From NCBI GenBank assembly GCA_014874455.1, contig JADBJL010000028.1:1-34718 (forward strand): a DNA stretch of 34,718 bases. The letters are read 5' to 3'. A program made the position numbers and the translations under genes. The notes under the pieces are model-generated. The model was not told the DNA's origin. It did not search any database and saw nothing but the letters and a program-made list of their open reading frames with translations. Origin of the DNA: Thermomicrobiaceae bacterium. Lineage in GTDB: Bacteria; Chloroflexota; Chloroflexia; Thermomicrobiales; Thermomicrobiaceae. Shown piece by piece: positions 17,333-24,916 of this stretch (position 1 is its first letter; the number at the start of each line of letters is the position of its first letter).

Positions 17333-17479
17333 ATCTTTCCCGAGATGAGCAGGGGATCTGGCTACGCGCGATGCGGCTGGTACCGGGTCGCCGGGTGTGG
17401 AGAGGCTGTGAGCGAGGGCGGAGCCGCAGTGGCGTGGGGCAGGAGTTGGAGGCGGGTTCGAGGGTAGTGGAGGTTGGGC

Positions 17480-18583
17480 ATGTTCAGCGCGCACGACGAT
17501 GAGTTCACGCCGAACAACTTTGCGCGAATCAAGGTCATCGGTGTTGGTGGCGCGGGAGGGAACGCCATCAACCGGATGATCGATGCCGGTGTCGATGGCG
17601 TCGAGTTCATCGCTGTCAATACCGACGCACAGGCGCTCCTGAACTCGTTGAGTCCGTTGACCATCCGCATCGGTGACAAGCTAACCAAAGGGCTGGGAGC
17701 AGGCGGACGACCGGAGGTCGGCGAGCGGGCCGCTGAAGAGAGTGCCGAGACGCTGGCGGAAGCGGTTCGCGGCGCAGACATGGTCTTCATTACCGCTGGC
17801 ATGGGCGGTGGAACAGGGACAGGCGCCTCTCCGATCATCGCTCGCCTGGCGCGCGAGGCCGGCGCGCTCACTGTCGGCATCGTGACCAAACCGTTCGACT
17901 TCGAGGGGGCCAAGCGGCGGCGGATTGCCGACGAGGGGATCGCGGTACTGCGCGAGCATGTCGACGCGCTCATCACGATCCCGAATCAGCGGTTGGTCAC
18001 GTTCGTCGATCCGAAGACGCCGTTTTCCGAGGCGTTCCGGATCGCCGATGACGTGCTGCGTCAGGGTATCCAGGGAATCTCCGAGTTGATCACGAAACCC
18101 GGGCTGATTAACTTGGACTTCGCCGATGTCAAGACCATCCTTCGCGACGCCGGTTCGGCGCTGATGGCGATCGGCCGGGGAAGCGGCGAGAACCGCTGTG
18201 TCGATGCGGCCCGTGCTGCCATCGAAAGCCCGCTGCTGGAACTGGGCATCGATGGGGCGACGCGGGTTCTGTATAACATAACCGGAGGCCCGGACTTGTC
18301 GATGGCCGAGGTCAGCGAGGCCGCCGAGGTGATCCGTGCGACGGTCGACGAAGAAGCGGAGATCATTTTCGGGGCGAGCCCGGACGAGGCGATGGGGCGC
18401 GATGTGACGATCACGCTGATCGCTGCCGGGTTTACCGGTACCGGTCAGCAGCGGCGCGCACGGCCCGCCGAGCGGCGTTTCCGTGCCGAGGCAGCCCGCA
18501 CGTCGGCTCCGCCTCGCACCCCGATCCTGCCGGACGACGAGTGGTCGGAGCCGTCGATCCTCCGCTTCCTGCGCGAGCGGTAG
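17480..18583 (+). CDS. ftsZ: Cell division GTPase FtsZ
   Basis: A 367-residue tubulin-like GTPase that forms the Z ring at midcell. The N-terminal GTP site has [13 protein letters not shown] (21-33) and the tubulin signature GGGTGTG (109-115); NQRL, the [13 protein letters not shown] helix and [12 protein letters not shown] with the T7-loop aspartate follow. The conserved core ends near 317, then a short basic linker of about 30 residues leads to a C-terminal peptide, [12 protein letters not shown], which departs from the common DIPxFLR form but keeps the hydrophobic-basic pattern. ATG 17480 has GGAGG six bases upstream; a TTG two codons earlier is less likely. It has its own promoter and structured leader, which indicates expression partly independent of the mur genes. 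Confidence 0.97.
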   Translation: MFSAHDDEFTPNNFARIKVIGVGGAGGNAINRMIDAGVDGVEFIAVNTDAQALLNSLSPLTIRIGDKLTKGLGAGGRPEVGERAAEESAETLAEAVRGADMVFITAGMGGGTGTGASPIIARLAREAGALTVGIVTKPFDFEGAKRRRIADEGIAVLREHVDALITIPNQRLVTFVDPKTPFSEAFRIADDVLRQGIQGISELITKPGLINLDFADVKTILRDAGSALMAIGRGSGENRCVDAARAAIESPLLELGIDGATRVLYNITGGPDLSMAEVSEAAEVIRATVDEEAEIIFGASPDEAMGRDVTITLIAAGFTGTGQQRRARPAERRFRAEAARTSAPPRTPILPDDEWSEPSILRFLRER

Positions 18584-18661
18584 CTCATCGCCCGCTGCAC
18601 TCGACGACCGCTGCGTCGATCGGAAGGCTGGCCGCTCGCCGGGAATCGAAGAGGGAGAAGC

Positions 18662-19135
18662 GTGCGCTGCCCGTTCTGTGGTGCTCGAGACAGCCGCGTC
18701 ATCGACTCGCGCGAACTCGGGGCCGGTGACAGCATCCGACGTCGGCGGGAGTGCCCTGCCTGCGGCCGGCGATTTACGACGTACGAGCGCATCGAGGCTG
18801 GCGGGTTGATGGTCATCAAGCGCGATGGGCGGCGAGAGGAGTTCGACAGCCGCAAGCTGCGCGATAAGCTGCGCTTAGCCCTGACCAAACGACCCGTCTC
18901 GCAGGACGAGGTAGATCGGATCGTCGCCACCGTCGAGCGCGAGCTTTTAGCGATGGGGACGACGGAGGTTCCGAGCACGGTCATCGGCGAGATCGTGCTG
19001 AGGGAACTCAAGGAGCTCGACGAGGTCGCGTACATCCGCTTCGCCTCGGTCTACCGGCGCTTCGCTGACCTCGAGGATCTCCGGCGTGAGATGGAGGCGC
19101 TCGGCGGACGGCGCAGTGAGAACCTCGGCGCATGA
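18662..19135 (+). CDS. nrdR: Transcriptional repressor NrdR
   Basis: A 157-residue NrdR of standard size: an N-terminal zinc ribbon with Cys3, Cys6, Cys31 and Cys34 (CPFC and CPAC), then an ATP-cone domain from about 48 to 138 that begins VIKRDGRREEFD. NrdR senses dATP/ATP and represses ribonucleotide reductase operons. GTG start at 18662 behind GAGGGAGAAG. It lies 78 bases after ftsZ, and the next gene starts four bases after its stop. No nrd gene or NrdR box was recognised in the window, so its targets must be elsewhere. Confidence 0.96.
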   Translation: MRCPFCGARDSRVIDSRELGAGDSIRRRRECPACGRRFTTYERIEAGGLMVIKRDGRREEFDSRKLRDKLRLALTKRPVSQDEVDRIVATVERELLAMGTTEVPSTVIGEIVLRELKELDEVAYIRFASVYRRFADLEDLRREMEALGGRRSENLGA

Positions 19136-19139
19136 ACAC

Positions 19140-20291
19140 ATGTTGGCTGTCCACCTGGTGACCGAGGACGGGCGCCTGCTGGAACGGCTCACGTTCCGCA
19201 ACGAGCGAGGAGGACGATTCCAGTATCGCCCCGCACGGTTCCAGGTCGTGGCGGAGTGGGGCGACCTCTCGCACAATCATGCCGTAGAGTGGCGGCTGTC
19301 CCTGCCTGCGAGCTGGCTGGCACTGCCAGACCGGCGGCTCTCCGCGCTCGGAGCGAGGCGAGTCGCTTGGCTGGTTTTCCCACAGGGACGGCCGCGCTGC
19401 TTCGAGTACCCCATTTCGGTGACGGTGTTCGATCGGGGGCGGCAGGTCGCCAGGGCAGAGCAGATGCTCCGCATCGAGCTACGCGGCGAGAGCCCGTTCG
19501 ACCCGGCACGTGACCGGCTGCCCTGGGTCAACCGCGCGAGCGAATTCGGGCCGGTCGAACCGGAAGATCGTCACTTCCGGGCCACGTTTCGGCTGGCGCT
19601 GTTCCCGAACGCGTTCCGTCGCGGCCTCTATCGCATGGTAGTGCGACTGTCGGACGACGCGGGCGACTCACCGGGAGGGGTGTGTACCGGCATGGCCCGG
19701 GTGGCCCTGGCACGGAGCCTGGGAGCACTGCGGGCCGAAGGGGAGGCGTTGCGAGACGCTGTGATCGTCCTCCACGGGCGGCAACTGACCGACCGGGCCC
19801 TGCTGGCGGGCGTGCCCTGGTTCTTCTGGCCTAGCCCCGCACGGGCCTACCGGCGCTTCGCTCGCGACCTCCTGCGGCGCGGCTGGAGCGACGTCTGCTT
19901 CGACGTCAATGTGCCCAAACCGTGGCGGCGGGATGTCGTCCGAGCGCTGCTCGGGCAGGGCCACACGGTGGTGCCATACGCGTTCCACCAGCGCAGCGCG
20001 GACGAGGCCGAGGTGCTGGTCTGGGATCCGAATCGCCCGGAAGCTGCAGGAGAGACGGCGATCTCCTTCGATCTTCAGCGTGACCGGTATCGCTACCCAC
20101 CTCTCGTGGAGAACGACGACCGCGTGACCATTGTGGCAGTTCGGCAGCGCGCGTATTTCGCGGGCAGGACAGCGCTGCTCAGTAGTTTCGCCAGCCTGGT
20201 GCTGTACTCGCCTGCGGCGCGCCGCGCTCTGGTCGGTGTGGCGGCGGGTCTGCTCGCCGGCATAGGACTCCTCAGGCTCGCTCGCCGATAG
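19140..20291 (+). CDS. Uncharacterised membrane-tethered protein with papain-like Cys-His-Asp arrangement
   Basis: I do not know this 383-residue protein by name. The first 170 residues look like beta-sandwich sequence (alternating hydrophobic strands, many Trp and Arg). The next part resembles papain-fold/C39-like cysteine peptidases: GGVCTGMARVAL with Cys182 at the start of a helix, then QGHTVVPYAF with His275 and VWDPNRP with Asp296 and Asn298, in the usual C, H, D/N order. The C-terminus has two hydrophobic stretches (about 342-357 and 362-378) ending RLARR, so it may be a C-terminally anchored membrane protein. There is no obvious signal peptide. ATG 19140 is four bases after nrdR; an upstream in-frame GTG at 19116 is possible. 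Whether it cleaves peptides is unknown. Confidence 0.7.
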   Translation: MLAVHLVTEDGRLLERLTFRNERGGRFQYRPARFQVVAEWGDLSHNHAVEWRLSLPASWLALPDRRLSALGARRVAWLVFPQGRPRCFEYPISVTVFDRGRQVARAEQMLRIELRGESPFDPARDRLPWVNRASEFGPVEPEDRHFRATFRLALFPNAFRRGLYRMVVRLSDDAGDSPGGVCTGMARVALARSLGALRAEGEALRDAVIVLHGRQLTDRALLAGVPWFFWPSPARAYRRFARDLLRRGWSDVCFDVNVPKPWRRDVVRALLGQGHTVVPYAFHQRSADEAEVLVWDPNRPEAAGETAISFDLQRDRYRYPPLVENDDRVTIVAVRQRAYFAGRTALLSSFASLVLYSPAARRALVGVAAGLLAGIGLLRLARR

Positions 20292-20348
20292 AGGAGCCGA
20301 GATTGTCCAGGTTGGGATCCTGGATGGGCAGATGCGGAGAGCTGACCT

Positions 20349-20675
20349 CTAGCTCAGATGCTTTTCGATCTGCTGGAGCAAGCGCTGCTTCGGTTGCGCA
20401 CCGATGATCCGCTCCACCGGCTGGCCGTTCTTGTACAGGATCAGCGTGGGGATACTGCTGATCCCGAGCTGCATCGCGACACGCATGTTCTCATCGACGT
20501 TGACCTTGGCGACCTTGAGCGATTTCCCCTTCTCTTCAGCGATCTCTTCGAGAATCGGGGCAATCATCCGGCAGGGGCCACACCAGGCGGCCCAGAAGTC
20601 GACGAGCACTGGTACATCGGACTGAAGCACTTCTTCCTCGAACGTCTCGTCACTGACGTTTACAGGCTTAGGCAT
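20349..20675 (-). CDS. trxA: Thioredoxin
   Basis: A 108-residue thioredoxin, standard length, that reduces protein disulfides in the cytoplasm. The active site is WCGPC (31-35), preceded by VDFWAA; the cis-proline loop SIPTL and the GAQPKQRL end are in place. There is no signal peptide, so it is cytoplasmic. GGAGGGAG lies just before the ATG, and a promoter with TATAGT is predicted at 20720-20749. It is convergent with the papain-like gene and divergent from the glycosyltransferase pair. Confidence 0.97.
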   Translation of the reverse strand: MPKPVNVSDETFEEEVLQSDVPVLVDFWAAWCGPCRMIAPILEEIAEEKGKSLKVAKVNVDENMRVAMQLGISSIPTLILYKNGQPVERIIGAQPKQRLLQQIEKHLS

Positions 20676-20719
20676 CTCCGTGCTCCCTCCATCCGCCTCC
20701 CCGTCGAGGCTTGACCTTC

Positions 20720-20749
20720 ACTATACGTGACGCTCGGAGCCGTCGGCAA
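20720..20749 (-). promoter_or_regulatory. Predicted trxA promoter
   Basis: On the minus strand TTGCCG (20749-20744) and TATAGT (20725-20720) stand 18 bases apart. Transcription would start near 20713, leaving a short leader of about 38 nt that contains the ribosome site. Confidence 0.5.
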
Positions 20750-20928
20750 TCTTCCTCCTCACCTCCTGCGTGCTCGACGACCTCGCGAATTTCTCTTGGC
20801 TACCGTCTCATCCAGCTCAGAGGAGGAACGCCCTACCGGTACGCGACCACGTCCTCAATCGACGCCGCAGTGTGCAGCACAGCCTGCTGGCGTGTCCTGA
20901 CGCTGGTTCCGTGACCGGTGTGCTCGGC

Positions 20929-20937
20929 TGCTATACT
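20929..20937 (+). promoter_or_regulatory. Predicted extended -10 promoter of the glycosyltransferase pair
   Basis: TGCTATACT (20929-20937) is an extended -10 element identical over nine bases to the one in front of ftsZ. No good -35 box is visible, as is common for extended -10 promoters. The start of transcription would be near 20944, so the first ATG at 20949 would have almost no leader; this favours ATG 20961. Confidence 0.45.
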
Positions 20938-20960
20938 CCCGCTCTGGCATGGAGCCGGGT

Positions 20961-22115
20961 ATGGAGCAAGAGCCGATCATAGCGCTCGACGGCGCGTTTA
21001 GCCGGGAACCCCTGACCGGGAGCGGGCAGTACACGCTCGGCCTTTGGAGGCAGTTCTCGAGCGGGGCGCCCTGCCACCGGTTCGTGCTGCTCCTTCCTGA
21101 CTCGGGCCAGACCAAGGCGCTCCTGCCCCACATGGCGCGGGGCGGCAAGGTCTCGAAGATCTGGTGGGAGCAGCGTGGCGTGATCGAGGCTGCGCGCGCC
21201 GCCAGGGCCGCGCTGCTCCACGTCCCGTATTTTGCGGGGCCGCTCACGTCGCCGCTGCCGCTCGTCGTCACCGTGCACGACGTCATCCCGCTGCTCTTTC
21301 CCGAATACCGGGCGAGCCTGGCGATGCGACTCTACCTGCGACTGGTCAGCCTTGTCGCGCGCCGGGCCGAGGCGGTCATCACCGACTCCGAGCACTCCAA
21401 GCGGGACATCGTGCGCGTGCTCGGCATTGCGGAGGATCGGATCACGGTCATTCCACTGGCGGCTGATTCACGGTTCCAACCGGCAACTGATCTGGCACGC
21501 CTGGCTGAGCTGCGGCAACGCTTCGCTCTACGCGGCCCGGTCATCTTCAACGTGGGCGGACTGGACGCGCGGAAGAACCTGCCGGCGCTGATCGAGGCCT
21601 TCGCGGGTGCGTTCCCCCGGCTCGATCCTGAGACACGGCTGGTGATCGCCGGCCGGCCGCATGCCGAGAACCCGCGGCTCTACCCTCCACTGGAGCCGGT
21701 GACGCGCCGCTTCGGGCTCGAGCGACAGGTCGTCCTGACGGGTGCCATCAGCGAGGAAGACAAGCTCGGGCTGTACCAGCTCGCTGATCTCTACGTCTAT
21801 CCGTCGCTCTACGAAGGGTTCGGCCTCTCGCCGCTGGAGGCGATGGCCTGCGGCACTCCGGTGATCGCGGCGAACCGGTCGAGCTTGCCGGAGGTCGTGG
21901 GCGACGGTGGGATATTGGTCGAGCCGGAGCCTGACGCGCTGGCGCGGGCGATCGAGGAGGTACTGGTTGACGATCGGCTGCGAGCCGAGCTCGCGAGACG
22001 AGCGAGGAAGCGTGCCGCGCAGTTCTCATGGGAGCGCACCGCGCGCGAGACGGTAGCGGTGTACCATCAGGTGTTGGGACGACAGGCGGCTGCGCGGAGG
22101 GCTGGTGCCCGGTGA
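20961..22115 (+). CDS. Glycosyltransferase family 4 (first of a pair)
   Basis: A 384-residue GT-B glycosyltransferase of the GT4 group. The N-terminal acceptor half has the glycine-rich [23 protein letters not shown] and [11 protein letters not shown]; the C-terminal donor half has [25 protein letters not shown] and the E-x7-E motif in [20 protein letters not shown], which binds the nucleotide sugar. It most likely adds a sugar to a lipid or exported glycan on the cytoplasmic side. GGAG six bases before ATG 20961, and the promoter position, favour this start over ATG 20949. The stop overlaps the GTG of the next glycosyltransferase (GTGA). Donor and acceptor cannot be told. Confidence 0.9.
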   Translation: MEQEPIIALDGAFSREPLTGSGQYTLGLWRQFSSGAPCHRFVLLLPDSGQTKALLPHMARGGKVSKIWWEQRGVIEAARAARAALLHVPYFAGPLTSPLPLVVTVHDVIPLLFPEYRASLAMRLYLRLVSLVARRAEAVITDSEHSKRDIVRVLGIAEDRITVIPLAADSRFQPATDLARLAELRQRFALRGPVIFNVGGLDARKNLPALIEAFAGAFPRLDPETRLVIAGRPHAENPRLYPPLEPVTRRFGLERQVVLTGAISEEDKLGLYQLADLYVYPSLYEGFGLSPLEAMACGTPVIAANRSSLPEVVGDGGILVEPEPDALARAIEEVLVDDRLRAELARRARKRAAQFSWERTARETVAVYHQVLGRQAAARRAGAR

Positions 22116-23251
22116 AGGTGTTGATGCTTTCGAAGGCCCTGGTCAACGGGGTCTACCAGAAGAAGCTCGAAGAGCTCGCGAAGCTGCCGGGGATCGAGCT
22201 GCTGGCCATCGTCCCACCGTACTGGCACGAGTCACGTGTCGGGGTGGTTCAGCTCGAGCGGCGCTACACGGATGGCTACGAGCTGGCGGTAGAGCCGATG
22301 TGGTTCAACGGGCACCACCACATTCACTGGTATCCCGGCCTAGTGCGGCACGTGCGGCGTTTCCGGCCAGACGTCCTGCACGTCGACGAGGAGCCGTACA
22401 ACCTGGTGACATTCCACGCGGCGCTGCTCGGCCGGCTCTACGGGGCACGCGTCGTCTTCTTCACCTGGCAGAACCTCTATCGCCGCTACCCGCCCCCGTT
22501 CTCCTGGTTCGAGCGCGTCAACTACCGGCTCGCGGCGGCCGCCGTCGCCGGCAGCCAAGAGGCGGCTGCCGTCCTCCGCCGTAAAGGCTACCGCGGGCCG
22601 CTCGAGGTCATTCCCCAGTTCGGCGTCGATCCCGACCTCTTCCGCCCGATGCCGGTGGAACGATCGCTGTTGCCGACGGTCGGTTTCGTCGGCCGGCTCG
22701 TACCGGAGAAGGGCGCCGACCTGCTCCTGCAGGCGCTCGCGCGCATGCGCGTCCGAGCCGTGGCCCAGATCGTCGGGAGCGGGAGCGAGCGCGCCCGGCT
22801 GGAACTGCTGGCGACAAGCCTGGGTGTACGCGATCGCGTGACCTTCCGTGGCAGCGTGGCGCCAGCGCTGATGCCACAGGCGCTGAACATGTTCGATGTG
22901 CTGGTCGTGCCCTCGCGCACGCGCCGGAACTGGAAGGAGCAGTTCGGGCGCGTCATCATCGAGGCGATGGCCTGCGGCGTGCCGGTCGTCGGATCCGACT
23001 CCGGCGAGATCCCGCAGGTGATCGGTGATGCAGGCGTAGTCTTTCCAGAAGACGATGCCGAGGCGCTGGCTCGAGCGCTGGATGCCTTGCTCGAGAACCC
23101 GGCACGCCGGCAGGAGCTGGGTCGCCGTGGGCGGCAGCGGGTGCTGGAGCTGTTCACCCAGGCCCGCGTGGCCGAACGGTACTACGAGCTGTATCGGTCG
23201 CTCGGATCGGCTGACCGGTCGTACGTCACCGCTGGCAGGTTCGGGTGCTGA
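22112..23251 (+). CDS. Glycosyltransferase family 4 (second of a pair)
   Basis: A 379-residue GT-B enzyme. The start [22 protein letters not shown] is a typical GT4 first strand and helix, and FRPDVLHVDEEPYN with VFFTWQNLYRRYP follow. The donor half has GFVGRLVPEKGADLLLQAL, IVGSGSERARLE and RVIIEAMACGVPVVGSDSGEIPQVIGDAG, including the E-x7-E pair. GTG at 22112 overlaps the stop of the first glycosyltransferase and has GGAGGG upstream; earlier in-frame codons are shadows of that gene. The tight coupling indicates that both act in one glycolipid or polysaccharide pathway. No Wzx, Wzy or ABC exporter is in the window. Confidence 0.9.
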   Translation: MKVLMLSKALVNGVYQKKLEELAKLPGIELLAIVPPYWHESRVGVVQLERRYTDGYELAVEPMWFNGHHHIHWYPGLVRHVRRFRPDVLHVDEEPYNLVTFHAALLGRLYGARVVFFTWQNLYRRYPPPFSWFERVNYRLAAAAVAGSQEAAAVLRRKGYRGPLEVIPQFGVDPDLFRPMPVERSLLPTVGFVGRLVPEKGADLLLQALARMRVRAVAQIVGSGSERARLELLATSLGVRDRVTFRGSVAPALMPQALNMFDVLVVPSRTRRNWKEQFGRVIIEAMACGVPVVGSDSGEIPQVIGDAGVVFPEDDAEALARALDALLENPARRQELGRRGRQRVLELFTQARVAERYYELYRSLGSADRSYVTAGRFGC

Positions 23252-23282
23252 CAGTGCTGCCAGAGGTAGGTGGGGTGCGGAG

Positions 23283-23858
23283 ATGGCGAGCAAGTCGCCG
23301 CGTGATCCTCGGCAGGCCGCCCGGCTGCTGGAACCTGGCCCGGTCGTGCTGGTGACGGCGCAGTTCCGCTCGCAGCCGAACGTGATGACGGCCGCCTGGG
23401 TCATGCCGCTCAGCCTCGACCCGCCACGGGTAGGCGTGGCGATCCATCCCTCGCGCTTCACGCACGAGCTGGTGACGCGCAGTGAGCTCTTCGTCCTCAA
23501 CCTGCCGACGCTCGAGCTGCTGGACGCGGTGCACCGCTGCGGGATCGTCTCTGGTCGCGATGTCGACAAGTTCGTCCAGGCCGGCCTCCACCCGGCCGAC
23601 GCGCTGGAGGTCGACGTGCCGGTTATCGAGGAGTGCGTGGCTCACATCGAGTGTGGCCTCGCCGAACGGCTGACACTGGGCGATCACGACCTGTTCGTGG
23701 GCCAGGTGCTGGCGGTCTCCGCAGACGACGAGCTGTTCACCGACCGCTGGCAGATCGCGGAAGACTCACCGTTGATCCACCACGTGGCCTTCGACGTCTA
23801 CGCCGGCTTGTCGAGACCCTACGTGGCCCGCCTGGAGCGGGGAGAGGAAGCGACCTAA
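23283..23858 (+). CDS. Flavin reductase-like domain protein (FMN-binding split barrel)
   Basis: A 191-residue protein with the flavin reductase-like fold: PGPVVLVTAQFRSQPNVMTAAWVMPLSLDPPRVGVAI (about 18-54) is the typical FMN-binding opening, followed by the HELVTRSELFVLNLPT segment and CGIVSGRDVDKF. Relatives are NAD(P)H:flavin oxidoreductases or FMN-binding proteins of unknown substrate. ATG 23283 follows a GGTGGGGTG site. It lies 31 bases after the glycosyltransferase pair and may be co-transcribed, but no shared role is obvious. Convergent with the MqnA-like gene. Confidence 0.88.
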   Translation: MASKSPRDPRQAARLLEPGPVVLVTAQFRSQPNVMTAAWVMPLSLDPPRVGVAIHPSRFTHELVTRSELFVLNLPTLELLDAVHRCGIVSGRDVDKFVQAGLHPADALEVDVPVIEECVAHIECGLAERLTLGDHDLFVGQVLAVSADDELFTDRWQIAEDSPLIHHVAFDVYAGLSRPYVARLERGEEAT

Positions 23859-23949
23859 CGGGCAGATGCTCGTCTTCTGCTCACGCCGTTCTGAGCGCAC
23901 CCGCTAGCACCTGCCGTGCCCGGTTATGACCTCCTCGTGAGCCTCTGGG

Positions 23950-23968
23950 CCGGCGACCTCTTCGCCGG
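23950..23968. terminator. Hairpin between convergent genes, possible bidirectional terminator
   Basis: CCGGCG (23950-23955) and CGCCGG (23963-23968) form a perfect 6-bp stem with a 7-nt loop; further G-C pairing is possible at the base. It sits midway between the convergent flavin reductase and MqnA-like genes. There is no T tract on either strand. Confidence 0.4.
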
Positions 23969-24030
23969 GTGGCCCCGCAACGCGAAGGTCAGGCAGAAGC
24001 GAGTCGTCGAGGACGAGCAACGAGAGGGTT

Positions 24031-24819
24031 CTAGCTCAAGGCCGCGATCTCGACCCGATCCAGGCTAGGCACGCCGAGATCGCGGCCAGTGCGGTGGAGC
24101 AGCTCGCGCCAGCCGGAGCGCGCGCGCTGGGTCAGCCGGTAACTCTGGTCTGAAAGCACGGCTTCGACCCGCTCTCTGTTCAACATGTGCTCGCGGGCAA
24201 GCTGCGTGACGAGTTCCCGCCGCCGTGCCAGCGCCGCCTCGCGCGCCGCGTGCAGTTCCGCGACGAGGTGTCGGAGCGCCTCGGCCTGCTCAGCGAGCAT
24301 CCTTCGGGGCACGACCAGGACATGGCTGGGGAAGGGCAGCGAGGAGAGGACGAACCAGGCCCGCCCCAGGTCATGAAAGCGCTCGGAGAGTGGCTGGGCC
24401 AGTGCTGCGGCGTCTTCCAGGACGACAAGCGGGCCGACGGACACGCCCCGATCCCAGCCCGTTACGCTGATACCGTAGAAAGCCGTTACCGTGGCTCGGG
24501 CCAAGGCCTCGGCTGTCAGGCTCACGTCGTCGAGGGCGACGCTCACCTGATCCAGCGCGTCCGGTCGCTCGCTGGTCTGCATCGCCACGCTGCTGCTGTG
24601 CTGGCTGACCAGCGCGACATCGGCGAGGACGACGAACTCGTCGGCGAGCCTCGCGGCTTCGACCGCGCCCAGCAGTGCAGGCATTCCACGCGAGCGCACC
24701 CGCTCGGCGGTCAGTCGCTCCTCGAGCCTGTAGCTCGCGGCCGCCTCCAGCCACCCCAGCGCGATGGGCAAGGAGTACACGGCGGTCGTGAGGTTCTGCT
24801 CGATGAGACAATCCGGCAT
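24031..24819 (-). CDS. MqnA/MqnD-like periplasmic-binding-fold protein
   Basis: A 262-residue protein that looks like the MqnA/MqnD family (futalosine route of menaquinone synthesis; two-lobed binding-protein fold, cytoplasmic). The cues are VALDDVSLTAEALAR in the middle (compare VALD..SrTS in MqnA), LVVLEDAAALAQ, DLGRAWFVLSSLPFPSHV (compare dlg.W...TGLPFVFA), and a C-terminal YRLTQRARSGWRELLHRTGRDLGV. The family cue is real but divergent, and the usual N-terminal YLN motif is not evident, so it may be a non-enzymatic binding protein. No other mqn gene is nearby. ATG 24819 has AAAGG upstream; an upstream in-frame ATG at 24867 is less likely. It lies 97 bases downstream of recG. Confidence 0.6.
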   Translation of the reverse strand: MPDCLIEQNLTTAVYSLPIALGWLEAAASYRLEERLTAERVRSRGMPALLGAVEAARLADEFVVLADVALVSQHSSSVAMQTSERPDALDQVSVALDDVSLTAEALARATVTAFYGISVTGWDRGVSVGPLVVLEDAAALAQPLSERFHDLGRAWFVLSSLPFPSHVLVVPRRMLAEQAEALRHLVAELHAAREAALARRRELVTQLAREHMLNRERVEAVLSDQSYRLTQRARSGWRELLHRTGRDLGVPSLDRVEIAALS

Positions 24820-24916
24820 CTCATGCGCCTTTCGAGGATTCTGAGCTCGTCCGTCCCTGGGGAGCACGATCGCCCTGCTGGCTGGATCACGGTAACAGTC
24901 GGGCCTTCGCGCCGGA

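Noticed and set aside
17376..17393. TGGTACCGGG in the ftsZ leader, resembling the T-box core TGGNACCGCG
   Set aside because: The match stops after TGGTACC, there is no stem I with specifier features, no aminoacylation-related gene follows, and GGTACC is a common palindrome in such DNA.
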